The notes beneath the pieces were generated by a model. That model worked only from the letters and a program-made list of their open reading frames with translations. It made no database searches and was not told where the DNA came from. DNA of 64,000 bases from Bacteroides bouchesdurhonensis (GTDB lineage Bacteria; Bacteroidota; Bacteroidia; Bacteroidales; Bacteroidaceae): positions 1,261,626-1,325,625 of the forward strand of contig NZ_LT707006.1 of the NCBI RefSeq assembly GCF_900155865.1, in the 5' to 3' direction. Below, one piece after another: positions 53,124 to 63,304 of the stretch. A program made the position numbers and the translations under genes. Each line of letters begins with the position of its first letter. Position 1 is the stretch's first letter.

Positions 53124-54194
53124 ATGAGACGATTGAACTTTTTATTAGCTGGAATTTTTATTTTTTTGTTAGCTTCTTGTAATCATCGTTCAGAAAAAGA
53201 GGAAAGTAAGCTGACAGTGAAGATTGATACGGTGGTTTCTACTGAAAAGCAGGATATTTTGCAGTTCCCAGGGCGGGTAAAAGCTGCGCAAGACATTACG
53301 TTGGCTTTTCGGGTAAGTGGGACTATTCAGCGTATGTACGTGAATAATGGATCTTATGTGCGTAAAGGACAATTGTTGGCGGAACTCGATCCTACTGATT
53401 ATCAGATTCAGTTGGATGCTGCCGAAGCGGAATATCTGAGTGTCAAGGCGGAAGCAGAACGGGTAATGGCACTTTATAAAGAAAAGGTTACGACTCCGGA
53501 TGCGAATGACAAGGCTATGTTTGGGCTGAAACAAATTACTGCCAAATATAATCATGCCAAGGACGAGTTGGAATATACTCACCTGTATGCTCCATTCAAT
53601 GGGTATATTCAAGAGCGTTTTTTTGATTCACATGAAACGGTTGGTGCCGGTATGCCGGTTTTGTCTATGGTAAGTGAAGGGAAACCGGAAGTTGAAATTA
53701 ACCTGCCGGCTGTGGAATATATCCGTCGCCGGCAGTTTGTCCATTATCATTGCACTTTCGATATCTATCCGGGGCAAGAATATGCTTTGGAACAAATCAG
53801 TATTACTCCGAAAGCAAATGCAAATCAATTATATACGATGCGCTTACAATTGGGCACCGGAGACAGGCAGCCTTTGCCTTCACCGGGTATGAATACAATG
53901 GTTACTATCAAGTGTGCCGGAGATAGCATTCATAATTTCTCTGTCCCTAGTGGATCGGTTCTTAGGGAAAACGGGAGAACAAGTATTTTTCTTTATAATG
54001 CTTCCAACCGTACCGTCCGTCAATGTGATGTGACAGTGGTTCGTTTATTGAGTAATGGCAGGGTGCTTATTACTTCGGATCGAGTGAAACCCAATGACTT
54101 AGTAGTGGCATCGGGAGTGCGTCATATCAAGGACGGTGAGCAAGTAACCCCTCTTTTACCAACGTCAGAAACAAATGTAGGAGGACTGTTATGA
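53124..54194 (+). CDS. RND efflux periplasmic adaptor (membrane fusion protein)
   Basis: The 356-residue lipoprotein has a lipobox LLASC (Cys19). The order is beta-barrel (VSTEKQDILQFPGRVKAAQD), biotinyl-lipoyl half motif (RVSGTIQRMYVNNGSYVRKG), helical hairpin (about 85-140), second lipoyl half (YAPFNGYIQERFFDSHETVG) and membrane-proximal domain (NFSVPSGSVLRENGRTSIFL). It links the inner-membrane pump to TolC. Its stop overlaps the pump start by four bases. First of three genes and divergent from the AraC regulator. Confidence 0.93.
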   Translation: MRRLNFLLAGIFIFLLASCNHRSEKEESKLTVKIDTVVSTEKQDILQFPGRVKAAQDITLAFRVSGTIQRMYVNNGSYVRKGQLLAELDPTDYQIQLDAAEAEYLSVKAEAERVMALYKEKVTTPDANDKAMFGLKQITAKYNHAKDELEYTHLYAPFNGYIQERFFDSHETVGAGMPVLSMVSEGKPEVEINLPAVEYIRRRQFVHYHCTFDIYPGQEYALEQISITPKANANQLYTMRLQLGTGDRQPLPSPGMNTMVTIKCAGDSIHNFSVPSGSVLRENGRTSIFLYNASNRTVRQCDVTVVRLLSNGRVLITSDRVKPNDLVVASGVRHIKDGEQVTPLLPTSETNVGGLL

Positions 54195-57100
54195 TTGATA
54201 TCAGTAAATGGGCTTTTGAAAACAAGAAGTTGATATACTTCTTGATTGCTGTCCTGCTGTTGGGAGGTGCTTACTCTAGTTATGAAATGAGTAAACTGGA
54301 AGATCCGGAAGTAAAAGTGAAACTGGCAATGGTGGTGACTACTTATCCCGGAGCTTCTGCACATCAGGTTGAGTTGGAGGTGACGGATGTACTTGAAAAA
54401 AACATTCGCACTATGGGCAATGTGGATAATGTGGAGAGTTATTCATACAATGATCTTTCTTTGATTCAAGTAGAACTGAAAACAACTGTTAAGGATGTGG
54501 ATGTGGAGCAGCATTGGGATTTATTGCGTCGTAAGGTTGCCAATGCGCAGGCTGAGCTACCGGAGGGTGCGGCTCCATCCATTGTGAGAGATGACTTTGG
54601 TAATGTTTATGGTATGTTTTATGCCTTAACGGGAGACGGGCTTTCTGATCGTGAATTATCAGATTACGCAGAGCTTATCAAGCGGGAAGTGAGTGAACTG
54701 GAAGGTGTGGAACGAGTAGATTTGTATGGTAAACGCTCGGAATGTATCAATATCTCTTTGTTACAGGACCGTATGGCCAATCTTGGTGTGAAGCCTGCCG
54801 AAGTACTCGCCACTTTGAGCGGGCAGAACAAAACTACTTATACCGGATATTATGATAATGGTGATAATCGTATTCGTGTGACGGTCAGTGATAAGTTCAA
54901 GACGGTAGAAGATATCGGTCAAATGTTGATTCAGGGACATGATGCCGACCAGTTACGGCTGTGTGATATCGCCAAAGTAGAAAAAGACTATGAGAACCCT
55001 ACCCGTAACGAGTTGTTCTACGACCGGGAACGGGCAATGGGGATACTGATCGCCGCGACCTCCGGTACGGATATTATCAAAATCGGTAAAAGTGTAGAGA
55101 AGAAATTGGAAGAGTTGAAAACCGAACGTTTACCGACAGGAGTAGAGTATCATAAAGTCTTCTATCAACCGGAACGTGTGTCCGATTCATTGGGTACTTT
55201 TGTCCTGAATTTGATAGAGTCAGTAATTATTGTCGTAATCATTCTGATGATAGCCATGGGATTTAAGAGTGGGGTCATTATAGGTATCAGTTTAGTTGTG
55301 ACGGTATTCGGCTCTTTCCTTTTCCTGTATTTTGTAGATGGAACCATGCAACGTGTGTCATTGGCCTCTTTTGTGCTTGCGATGGGAATGTTGGTGGATA
55401 ATGCGATTGTGATTATTGATGGTATTTTGGTTGATTTGAAAGCGGGTAAAAGTCGCATGGAAGCAATGACGGCTATCGGACGGCAAACTGCCATGCCTTT
55501 ATTGGGGGCCACATTGATTGCTATTATAGCTTTTTTACCTATTTATATGTCACCGGATACGGCGGGTGTTTATACGCGCGACTTGTTTATCGTCTTAGCC
55601 GTTTCTCTGTTACTTAGCTGGGTACTGGCTTTGGTCCATGTACCTTTGATGGCAAACCGTATTTTGCATCCGGAAGTGACAGCAAGTACTTCTACTGAAA
55701 AACGGGTATACAAAGGCAAGATTTATGCTGCGCTACGTTCTTTGTTGAGGTTTAGTCTGGGACATCGTTGGAGTTTTGTGATTACTATGGTGGCTTTAGT
55801 GGTACTTTCCGCATTTAGTTATCAATTTATGAGGCAAGGGTTCTTTCCGGATATGGTGTATGATCAGCTTTATATGGAATATAAACTGCCGGAGGGTACG
55901 AACTCTACTCGTGTAGTCCGGGATTTGGAAGAGATAGAAACTTATTTGAAGACACGTCCGGAAATCACACACGTCACGGCTTCGATAGGTGGTACTCCTG
56001 CCCGTTACAATTTGGTACGGAACGTGGCAAATCCTTCTCTTTCGTATGGAGAATTGATTATTGATTTTACATCTCCCGATGCATTGGTGGATCATATGGA
56101 TGATATTCAGCAATACCTTACTGCGCGGTATCCGGATGCTTATGTGAAGTTGAACCGGTATAATCTGATGTTCAAGAAATATCCGATTGAAGCGCAGTTT
56201 ACCGGTCCTGATCCTGTTGTGCTGCATCAGTTGGCGGACAGTGCACGATCTATTATGGAAAAATGTCCGGATGTCTGTCTGATTACTACTGATTGGGAAC
56301 CACAGATTCCGGTTTTGACGATTGACTATGATCAGCCTACTGCACGTGCGATTGGTTTGAGTCGTAATGATGTGAGCTTGTCCTTGCTCTCTGCAACAAG
56401 TGGTATTCCTATTGGGGCTTTTTATGAAGGTATCCATAAAGATAATATCTATATACGTTGTCTGGACGAACAAGGTAGGCCGATAGAGAATCTGGATAAT
56501 ACGCAAATCTTTTCATCGCTTCCTTCTCTGAATGGTTTATTGACGCAGGATATGATGTTGAAATTGAAAACAGGAGCACTTTCGAAGGAAGAATTGGTGG
56601 AGATGTTGATGGGTACTACACCTTTAAAGCAAATCAGCAAGCAAATTGAGGTGAAGTGGGAAGACCCTGTTGTTCCCCGCTACAATGGGCAACGGAGCCA
56701 GCGTGTACAATGTTCTCCTGTCCCGGGCACTGAAACGGAAAAGGCACGACAGGCAATTGCATCGCAGATTGAGCAGATTCCGCTTCCGGATGGATATAAA
56801 CTGCAATGGCAGGGGGAAAGGAATGCCAGTACTAAATCTATGCAATATTTGTTTAAGAATTTTCCGCTTGCAATTATCCTGATGATTGCTATCTTGATTT
56901 TGTTATTTAAGGATTACCGGAAACCATTAATTATTTTTTGCTGCATACCGCTGGTTTTTGTAGGAGTGGTTGCTGTCATGTTATTGACTGGAAAGACGTT
57001 TAATTTTGTAGCAATTGTAGGGACTTTAGGACTGATTGGCATGATTATTAAAAACGGTATTGTGTTGATGGATGAAATAACTTTGCAGATAAATCAAGGA

Positions 57101-57328
57101 GTGGAACCGGTCACCGCTTTAATAGATAGTTCTCAAAGCCGTCTCCGTCCGGTGATGATGGCATCGCTGACTACTATTTTGGGAATGATCCCATTGTTGT
57201 CGGATGCCATGTTCGGTTCGTTGGCAGCTTCCATTATGGGAGGATTGTTGTTCGGCACGTTAATTACACTATTGTTTATTCCGATTTTATATGCGTTGTT
57301 TTTTCACATAAAGAAAACTGATAAATGA
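54191..57328 (+). CDS. RND efflux pump (AcrB/MexB-like)
   Basis: The 1045-residue inner-membrane pump has twelve helices and two large periplasmic loops, with RND motifs: DEFGNV-type DDFGNVYGMFYALTGD, FVLAMGMLVDNAIVIIDGIL (TM4 proton-relay Asp), and the second-half counterpart TLGLIGMIIKNGIVLMDEIT. The start MIDISKWAFENKKLIYFLIA is typical of AcrB-like drug/solute exporters and not of metal CusA pumps. It overlaps the adaptor and tolC genes by four bases on each side. Substrate unknown. Confidence 0.95.
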   Translation: MIDISKWAFENKKLIYFLIAVLLLGGAYSSYEMSKLEDPEVKVKLAMVVTTYPGASAHQVELEVTDVLEKNIRTMGNVDNVESYSYNDLSLIQVELKTTVKDVDVEQHWDLLRRKVANAQAELPEGAAPSIVRDDFGNVYGMFYALTGDGLSDRELSDYAELIKREVSELEGVERVDLYGKRSECINISLLQDRMANLGVKPAEVLATLSGQNKTTYTGYYDNGDNRIRVTVSDKFKTVEDIGQMLIQGHDADQLRLCDIAKVEKDYENPTRNELFYDRERAMGILIAATSGTDIIKIGKSVEKKLEELKTERLPTGVEYHKVFYQPERVSDSLGTFVLNLIESVIIVVIILMIAMGFKSGVIIGISLVVTVFGSFLFLYFVDGTMQRVSLASFVLAMGMLVDNAIVIIDGILVDLKAGKSRMEAMTAIGRQTAMPLLGATLIAIIAFLPIYMSPDTAGVYTRDLFIVLAVSLLLSWVLALVHVPLMANRILHPEVTASTSTEKRVYKGKIYAALRSLLRFSLGHRWSFVITMVALVVLSAFSYQFMRQGFFPDMVYDQLYMEYKLPEGTNSTRVVRDLEEIETYLKTRPEITHVTASIGGTPARYNLVRNVANPSLSYGELIIDFTSPDALVDHMDDIQQYLTARYPDAYVKLNRYNLMFKKYPIEAQFTGPDPVVLHQLADSARSIMEKCPDVCLITTDWEPQIPVLTIDYDQPTARAIGLSRNDVSLSLLSATSGIPIGAFYEGIHKDNIYIRCLDEQGRPIENLDNTQIFSSLPSLNGLLTQDMMLKLKTGALSKEELVEMLMGTTPLKQISKQIEVKWEDPVVPRYNGQRSQRVQCSPVPGTETEKARQAIASQIEQIPLPDGYKLQWQGERNASTKSMQYLFKNFPLAIILMIAILILLFKDYRKPLIIFCCIPLVFVGVVAVMLLTGKTFNFVAIVGTLGLIGMIIKNGIVLMDEITLQINQGVEPVTALIDSSQSRLRPVMMASLTTILGMIPLLSDAMFGSLAASIMGGLLFGTLITLLFIPILYALFFHIKKTDK

Positions 57329-58698
57329 AGAAAAAGATATTAATTGTTACCGGTTTGTTGCTTGGAGTGACAGGTAACCTTTTCGCACAAGAAAAACTGA
57401 GTCTGAAACAATGCCGAGAAATGGCATTGACCTATAATAAGGAAATGACGGCTGCTTCTCGTCAGACTGAAGCGGCAAGACTGATGATGCTTAGTTATAA
57501 AGCAAATTTTCTGCCGAATTTTATGGCAAATGGGCTTGGACTATATAGTACAGCAGATGGTAGTCTGAATATTCCGGGAGGGAATTTGCCTGTTCTTGCA
57601 CCAGTTGGAACGGCAGGCCAGTTTGCTCCTAATGGAAGTTTTGCTTATTTCCCGGGTTTGAATCTGGATTATAAAATTGGAACCATTTATACAGGAGGAG
57701 TACTAATGGAGCAACCTTTATATATGGGGGGTAAAATTCGCGCAGCATATAAAATGTCACAGTTGGGAAGAGAAATGGCTCATTGGAATGAAGCATTAAC
57801 AGCTTCCGAGGTAATCTTGAGTACGGATGAGGCTTATGTGCAGGTGATTAAAGCAAAAGAAATGAAGAAAGTGGCTGATAAATATCACACGCTACTTACC
57901 GAGTTGCATCGAAGTGTGGAAAGTGCTTATCAACATGGAATGAAATCACAAAATGATTTATTGAAGGTACAGGTTCGTTTAAATGAGAGTGAGTTATTAC
58001 TTCGCAGAGCTACAAATGCCTTTCGGCTGGCATCGATGAATTTGTGTCATTATATTGGTCAATCTTTGACTGCTGAGATTGATATTTCCGATGAATTTCC
58101 GGAAATAGAAAAAGAACATAAGATACAAGTCTCTGATATTACTGCTCGACCGGAATATCATATTTTAAATAAGCAGGTAGCTATTGCCGAACAACAAGTG
58201 AAACTAAATCGTAGCGAGCTCTTACCTAAGGTCGGGGTGAGGGGCAGTTATGATTATTTGCATGGGTTGGAGATTAATGATGAAACTTTTATGAAGCAAG
58301 GTTCTTTCTCAGTATTTTTAAATGTGTCCGTACCTTTGTTTCATTTTGGTGAACGCAGTAATAAGGTACGGTCGGCAAAAGTAAAGTTGCAACAGACAAA
58401 ATTGGAACTTGAAAATGCAAACGAGAAAATGTTGCTGGAACTGACACAGGCTGCCAACAATCTGGATGAGGCTCGTCTGGAAAGTGAACTTGCTGATCGT
58501 TCGTTGGCACAAGCAGAAGAGAATATGAAAGTTAGTGGAAAACAATATGAAGTCGGATTAGAAACGCTTTCCGATTATCTGGAAGCACAGTTGCTTTGGC
58601 AGCAAGCATATCAAACAAGAGTGGATGCTCATTTTCAACTCTATGTGAATTATATTGCTTATCAAAAAGCTGCGGGACAGTTGGGACAGCTGCAATGA
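57325..58698 (+). CDS. TolC-type outer membrane efflux protein
   Basis: The 457-residue protein has a signal peptide ending in NLFA/Q (residue 22) and two outer-membrane-efflux repeats with long coiled helices: EKLSLKQCREMALTYNKEMT, EVILSTDEAYVQVIKAKEMK and, in the second half, LEVGLETLS-like KQYEVGLETLSDYLEAQLLW. It completes the tripartite pump. Overlaps the pump gene by four bases and is followed by a terminator. Confidence 0.93.
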   Translation: MKKKILIVTGLLLGVTGNLFAQEKLSLKQCREMALTYNKEMTAASRQTEAARLMMLSYKANFLPNFMANGLGLYSTADGSLNIPGGNLPVLAPVGTAGQFAPNGSFAYFPGLNLDYKIGTIYTGGVLMEQPLYMGGKIRAAYKMSQLGREMAHWNEALTASEVILSTDEAYVQVIKAKEMKKVADKYHTLLTELHRSVESAYQHGMKSQNDLLKVQVRLNESELLLRRATNAFRLASMNLCHYIGQSLTAEIDISDEFPEIEKEHKIQVSDITARPEYHILNKQVAIAEQQVKLNRSELLPKVGVRGSYDYLHGLEINDETFMKQGSFSVFLNVSVPLFHFGERSNKVRSAKVKLQQTKLELENANEKMLLELTQAANNLDEARLESELADRSLAQAEENMKVSGKQYEVGLETLSDYLEAQLLWQQAYQTRVDAHFQLYVNYIAYQKAAGQLGQLQ

Positions 58699-58709
58699 TC
58701 TTATAGTGG

Positions 58710-58744
58710 TAATTCCGGACATGGCTGAGAGCTGTCCGGAATTA
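58710..58744. terminator. bidirectional terminator after efflux operon
   Basis: TAATTCCGGACA (58710-58721) and its exact complement at 58733-58744 surround an 11-base loop. It lies between tolC and the convergent GH gene. Confidence 0.82.
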
Positions 58745-58785
58745 CTGGCAATAAGGATGAGTAGTCAAAAAAGATATTTTACTTT

Positions 58786-60903
58786 TTATTTTTTGATTCG
58801 GTAAACTCTCACATCCTGTGGCGGAACAGAATACTGAAGACCTTTGTGATCAGAAATAACAGGAGTAGAGGTCCATAATTCTTTTCCTTGAATGTGTTTA
58901 TTAGGGGAGTATCCGATTCTTCTCATGTCCAAACAACCTTCCTTCACAGAAGTAATGTCGAAATTGAAAATGACAATATAAGTGTAGTTATCGGTTTCCA
59001 TCATATAGATGCTTTCTGCTTTTTCCGGGCTCTGTGCTGTATATCCTTCTACTGGATAAAAGGATTTCCCCAATCGGGCAATCTTATTAATCTCTTTGTT
59101 GGTGACCAAAGATGCTGCTTTTCTTCGAGCTTCTTCACTTCCCGGTATTGAGCCTTTGGTACTGAAATTATCTCCTAACATGTATATTCCGGTGATGACA
59201 GCAGAAGTAATTCTTGCACGATTGGCTCCTTCTTTATAATTCTCGGCTTCTTCCGGTTTATGCAATAAAATATGGTCTGCATCATTAAACGTGTATACGC
59301 GATCCAACCACCAGCCGAAAGACAGGCTATTGAGCATGTAGTTTGTAGTTCCCCAACCTTGCTCGCTCATCGCTCCCCAAGTGTCGCAACTAATTCTACG
59401 GGAATTTCCGTATTGAGCCGGAAAAACAGGGGCAATGGATAGAGCCATGAACATATCATTACCACATAATTCAGATAAGTATTTCATCCCTTCATTGTAT
59501 GCTTGCGTACCCGTAGTAACATTGGGATTATAGAATGAATCGGCTTCTAAAGAACCGTTATTGATAAAATCTAGTTTTATATAAGTATATCCCCATTTTT
59601 TAAACTTTTCTATATAATGCTTCATCCGTAACTTCGTTCCCGGATGGGTAGGATCTACTGCCAGTGATTCTATTTTACGAGGTTTTCCATTTGCATATAG
59701 GTAGATGTCTTTGTATTTCCATTGTTGGTCGGTCCCTTCAACGAAAACATCCGCATTACCGAACCAGTCCGAAAAAGGACACCAATAAATCCCGGCTTTC
59801 TGACCATTTTCTTTGCAATGTCGGGCAAAAGCTATTAATTGTTCTTCATTGAAATTATCCCAGAAAGAATCCAGCCCGATATAAACGGTATTGTCATTTT
59901 CAAAACTATTGGGCTGTAACTCTTGTTTGATGAAATCGGCAATATCAACAGCTCCCTCGTAATTTACCTTTGTAGCCATGGCGGCCCAACTGTTCCATCC
60001 GAAAGGAGTTCCCGAATTCCATTGACGGGGAGGAGTAATCGTTGCATTCATTTCTCCGAATTTTTCCATACCTTTTCGCCAGTCATTGAAATAACCTACA
60101 AATATTTGGGGTGATTTCAGCCTTGTTCCCCGAACACTTCCATGTTCTTTAGAAGGACGATCCGATCGATCGCTGATATCGCGGGTTAGTTCATGAGTTA
60201 CCCCTCCAAAACATTCAAGATGAGTAATATATCGGTCATTCTCTCCTTGATAGCGGATGCCTGTTTTCCAAGTATCATGTTCTACTGAACCGATCACCAA
60301 TCCATTTCTGCTGATTCCATTGAATATTGCGGTTACTTCAAAGGAAATACCTTCCTCTTTTAATGGAGCGGATAAGTAACTTACGAAAGCATCATTATCA
60401 TATGGCACACGCAACACTCTATTAGTGGAATCTTGGGGTAAAAAAGAGTTTTTCTCCGAGGTATATACAGGAGCTATATAATTACTTGTTATCTTTTCGT
60501 TGGCAGAGCAGAGCCATACTTCAGTAAGAAAATATTCTTTGTCCGGGTAGAAATAGTAATTTTGTTCTATCTTGATATTGGATAGGGGACCGTCAGAGTA
60601 GGTGATTGTGTATTTCTTTCCTTTTCCCACCCCATCATTAATTTTCTCTTTTTGGATTTCTGTGGTTTTGAAATCACAACTTCTGATCTCTGTTGTGTTT
60701 ACCTTTGCTTTTACGAATGTTCCTTTCAGTATATTTTGTCCTTTGTAACTATAATCAATAGTACGGGTAGAAGGCTGATAAGAGATTTCCCAGTTGTTAT
60801 TTTTGATTTTTTTATTTGCCCCCTGAATTAAAGGGTGGAAACATATCAACAGTAGGAGGCTGATTACTAAATATCTGAAACTAGTGGCGAGAAACTTACT
60901 CAT
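58786..60903 (-). CDS. clan GH-D alpha-galactosidase-like glycoside hydrolase
   Basis: The 705-residue protein has a signal peptide (LVISLLLLICFHPLIQG) and a long N-terminal beta-domain (NNWEISYQPSTRTIDYSYKG). The TIM barrel has GWNSWAAM, TVYIGLDSFWDNFNEE, YIKLDFINNGSLEAD (likely nucleophile Asp in KLDF) and RRISCDTWGAM (candidate acid/base Asp in SCDTW). These match GH27/GH36-type enzymes. ATG 60903 is used because the in-frame codon at 60915 is TTG. It is single and monocistronic. Substrate (alpha-galactoside or other) cannot be determined. Confidence 0.82.
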   Translation of the reverse strand: MSKFLATSFRYLVISLLLLICFHPLIQGANKKIKNNNWEISYQPSTRTIDYSYKGQNILKGTFVKAKVNTTEIRSCDFKTTEIQKEKINDGVGKGKKYTITYSDGPLSNIKIEQNYYFYPDKEYFLTEVWLCSANEKITSNYIAPVYTSEKNSFLPQDSTNRVLRVPYDNDAFVSYLSAPLKEEGISFEVTAIFNGISRNGLVIGSVEHDTWKTGIRYQGENDRYITHLECFGGVTHELTRDISDRSDRPSKEHGSVRGTRLKSPQIFVGYFNDWRKGMEKFGEMNATITPPRQWNSGTPFGWNSWAAMATKVNYEGAVDIADFIKQELQPNSFENDNTVYIGLDSFWDNFNEEQLIAFARHCKENGQKAGIYWCPFSDWFGNADVFVEGTDQQWKYKDIYLYANGKPRKIESLAVDPTHPGTKLRMKHYIEKFKKWGYTYIKLDFINNGSLEADSFYNPNVTTGTQAYNEGMKYLSELCGNDMFMALSIAPVFPAQYGNSRRISCDTWGAMSEQGWGTTNYMLNSLSFGWWLDRVYTFNDADHILLHKPEEAENYKEGANRARITSAVITGIYMLGDNFSTKGSIPGSEEARRKAASLVTNKEINKIARLGKSFYPVEGYTAQSPEKAESIYMMETDNYTYIVIFNFDITSVKEGCLDMRRIGYSPNKHIQGKELWTSTPVISDHKGLQYSVPPQDVRVYRIKK

Positions 60904-60972
60904 AGTCGTATTCAATTTATGAAGTGATTATTTAATCTAATTTAGGTATGCCTATAGTTGGAAAAAGACTGA

Positions 60973-61536
60973 TTACAAGGACGCTCGTATTCTACTTAGT
61001 GATTGAGGAGTTATCCATAGGTAAGATGCAATATATTTTAAAGGTACATACTGCAATAATTCCGGAGTCTCTTTAATAAGTGTAAGATAACGTTCTTTTG
61101 CTCGTGGACTTCCTGTACTGATTAGCCAGTTCTCTTGTCCAAGGAATTGACGTTCCATCAGACTAAGTCCCAAATTCGCTAACTCGATGGAAGAAGAAAA
61201 CAAATTGTTCAGAACTGAGCGAGAAACGCAATAAGCTGTACTGTCACACATTGCTTCAATATTGATTAATGAATAGGCATTATCTACGTATCCCCAAACG
61301 GAAAAAGCAGCTTCTCCTTCAGAGGCAAACCATATCGTTGTATCTACTCCGTCTTTATGATAATATCCTCGCCAGATACCTTTCTTTATTAAATAAAGGT
61401 TACTGTTCTTTGTACCTTCCCGTACAATTAATTCTTTTTTGTTGAAATGTACTTCTTCCATGCATTCCAGTAAAAGTTGTACATTGGCTTCTGATACTTT
61501 GTACTTATTGCAAAGTTTCTCTATAAATATATTCAT
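60973..61536 (-). CDS. Crp/Fnr family transcriptional regulator
   Basis: The 187-residue protein has a cNMP-binding-like beta-roll (FNKKELIVREGTKNSNLYLI, KKGIWRGYYHKDGVDTTIWF, EAAFSVWGYVDNAYSLINIE) and a C-terminal helix-turn-helix (QYVPLKYIASYLWITPQSLS, RIRASL). It resembles Bacteroides Crp-like regulators without obvious cAMP-binding Arg/Glu pattern. It ends just after the recognition helix. Located beside a MATE pump on the same strand, 180 bases apart. The effector is unknown. Confidence 0.85.
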   Translation of the reverse strand: MNIFIEKLCNKYKVSEANVQLLLECMEEVHFNKKELIVREGTKNSNLYLIKKGIWRGYYHKDGVDTTIWFASEGEAAFSVWGYVDNAYSLINIEAMCDSTAYCVSRSVLNNLFSSSIELANLGLSLMERQFLGQENWLISTGSPRAKERYLTLIKETPELLQYVPLKYIASYLWITPQSLSRIRASL

Positions 61537-61716
61537 ATTGCAAAGATACGGATCATTGGCGTACAAAGGAATGGTCTATCCGATAAATTTTAATGATAAT
61601 TTTTATGTTCCAATTATAGATGTCAGAGTAGCAAAAACAAAATTCAATATATGTTTTGCTTAAGCTATTATGAAACTCTTATGTGTTATGCAATCTCCAT
61701 CTTCAGATTTTGCTAC

Positions 61717-63066
61717 TCATTTCTTAATTCGATGATCTTTCAGATAAACTCCGATAATATAGATTGTAGTTAATAACTCTGCTAAAGGCACAGCCAGCCA
61801 TATACCCGGTACTCCCAGAAAAGGAGGTAATGCGAAAAATCCTATTAACATAAAGATAACTCCCCGGAGAAGCGTAATAATTGTGGCTCTTCTTGCCCGT
61901 TCAATACTTTGATAATAACCTATTCCCACCATATTGAATGCGAAGAAGATGTAACCGATTGCAAAATAAGGAATTCCTTTTTCAGCAATCTCAAAAGCTG
62001 CGTAACTACGATCAATGAATAGAGCGGCAATGTATTGGCTACAAAGAGCAGTAATCGCGAAAAAACATATTCCACACAGTAAGGCCGTCCGTATGGAAAG
62101 ATAAAGAGTCTCGCGTACACGTATCGGTAAATCAGCTCCGAAATTATAGCTGATAATTGGTTGGGCGGATTGTGCAATCGCATTATATACCATGAAAATA
62201 ATTGGGAAGAAGTAGCAGACAATACTGAATGCAGCTACTCCATCTTCTCCCAGGTGACGGATGAATACGTAATTTCCCAGAAACATCATACAGGCGATGG
62301 AGGCTTCACTGATAAATGCAGAAGTACCCAGTTTGATCATATAGCCAATGTTACGTATGGTTAGCAACAGACTTTTGGGGCTTAATTTAATACGGTAAAG
62401 TCTAATGTGACGGGAATATCCGGTGAGATAAACAATTGTCATCAGGCTTCCGACGGTAATCCCCAGACTGGTAGCAAACGCAGCACCCATTAATCCCCAA
62501 CCGAATTCGAAAATGAAAATATAATCAAGTATGATGTTTAGCACAGCAGAAACTACATTGCATAACATAGCATAATTGGGTGAACCGTCCAAACGGATGT
62601 AGAACATGCCGGCATTTAATAGTACATAAAAGACAAGGAAAGGAACATACCAGATCATATACTCCACTACGTCAGGCATTAGTCTCTCAGAACTTCCGAG
62701 TAATCGTGCCAATGGTTCCACAAAATAAAAGCATAGAGCTGACATCACTAATATGGTGATTGCTGAAACAGCCAGTGCTTGAGTAATATTGATACTCGCC
62801 ACTTTGCGTTTTCCTTGGGACAGATGAATGGAGGCTACTACCGAAGCTCCAACTCCGAACATCAGTCCGATACCAGTAGTGATCATAAACAGAGGAGCGG
62901 TAATATTAACGGCTGCTAATGCATCACTACCTATTCCTTTACCTACGAATATGCCGTCAGTGATTACAAATATAGCAGAGAATACCATTCCCAATACCGT
63001 AGGAATCAGTAATTTACGGAACAACTTAGAGATGTCCATGCTACCGAGATCAATACTATCTTTCAT
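61717..63066 (-). CDS. MATE family efflux transporter (second)
   Basis: The 449-residue protein has twelve helices with MATE signatures: FVITDGIFVGKGIGSDALAA, GLMFGVGASVVASIHLSQGK and, in the second half, AIAQSAQPIISYNFGADLPI. It is distant from the first MATE at 41.9 kb. A Crp/Fnr gene follows on the same strand. Its promoter overlaps a 28-bp perfect palindrome at 63124-63151, so its expression is probably under a dedicated repressor or activator. Substrate not determinable. Confidence 0.92.
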   Translation of the reverse strand: MKDSIDLGSMDISKLFRKLLIPTVLGMVFSAIFVITDGIFVGKGIGSDALAAVNITAPLFMITTGIGLMFGVGASVVASIHLSQGKRKVASINITQALAVSAITILVMSALCFYFVEPLARLLGSSERLMPDVVEYMIWYVPFLVFYVLLNAGMFYIRLDGSPNYAMLCNVVSAVLNIILDYIFIFEFGWGLMGAAFATSLGITVGSLMTIVYLTGYSRHIRLYRIKLSPKSLLLTIRNIGYMIKLGTSAFISEASIACMMFLGNYVFIRHLGEDGVAAFSIVCYFFPIIFMVYNAIAQSAQPIISYNFGADLPIRVRETLYLSIRTALLCGICFFAITALCSQYIAALFIDRSYAAFEIAEKGIPYFAIGYIFFAFNMVGIGYYQSIERARRATIITLLRGVIFMLIGFFALPPFLGVPGIWLAVPLAELLTTIYIIGVYLKDHRIKK

Positions 63067-63100
63067 ACCTTTTTATCTTTTATTATTTTGAAAACGATTG

Positions 63101-63151
63101 CAAAGGTAGACTGAACAGGTGAGATAAAAATTACCAATTGGTAATTTTTAT
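63101..63151 (-). promoter_or_regulatory. MATE promoter with 28-bp palindromic operator
   Basis: The -7 box TACCTTTG (minus strand, 63108-63101) lies about 19 bases from a TTT at the -33 position, which falls inside a perfect palindrome (63124-63151; half ATAAAAATTACCAA). A regulator bound here would cover the -33 element. Confidence 0.6.
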
Positions 63152-63304
63152 AGGCTGATCTCTTTAAAGTCTCCTCCCACTGTGGTAAAAGTAATCGGTA
63201 TTTTCACACGATTCCCTTTTATTCAGATAGTTGATAAGGCTATCTGAAAACAACTCGCAGATCAAGAAGGAGAATTTATGGATAACCCTGATTGAAGGGT
63301 ATGT

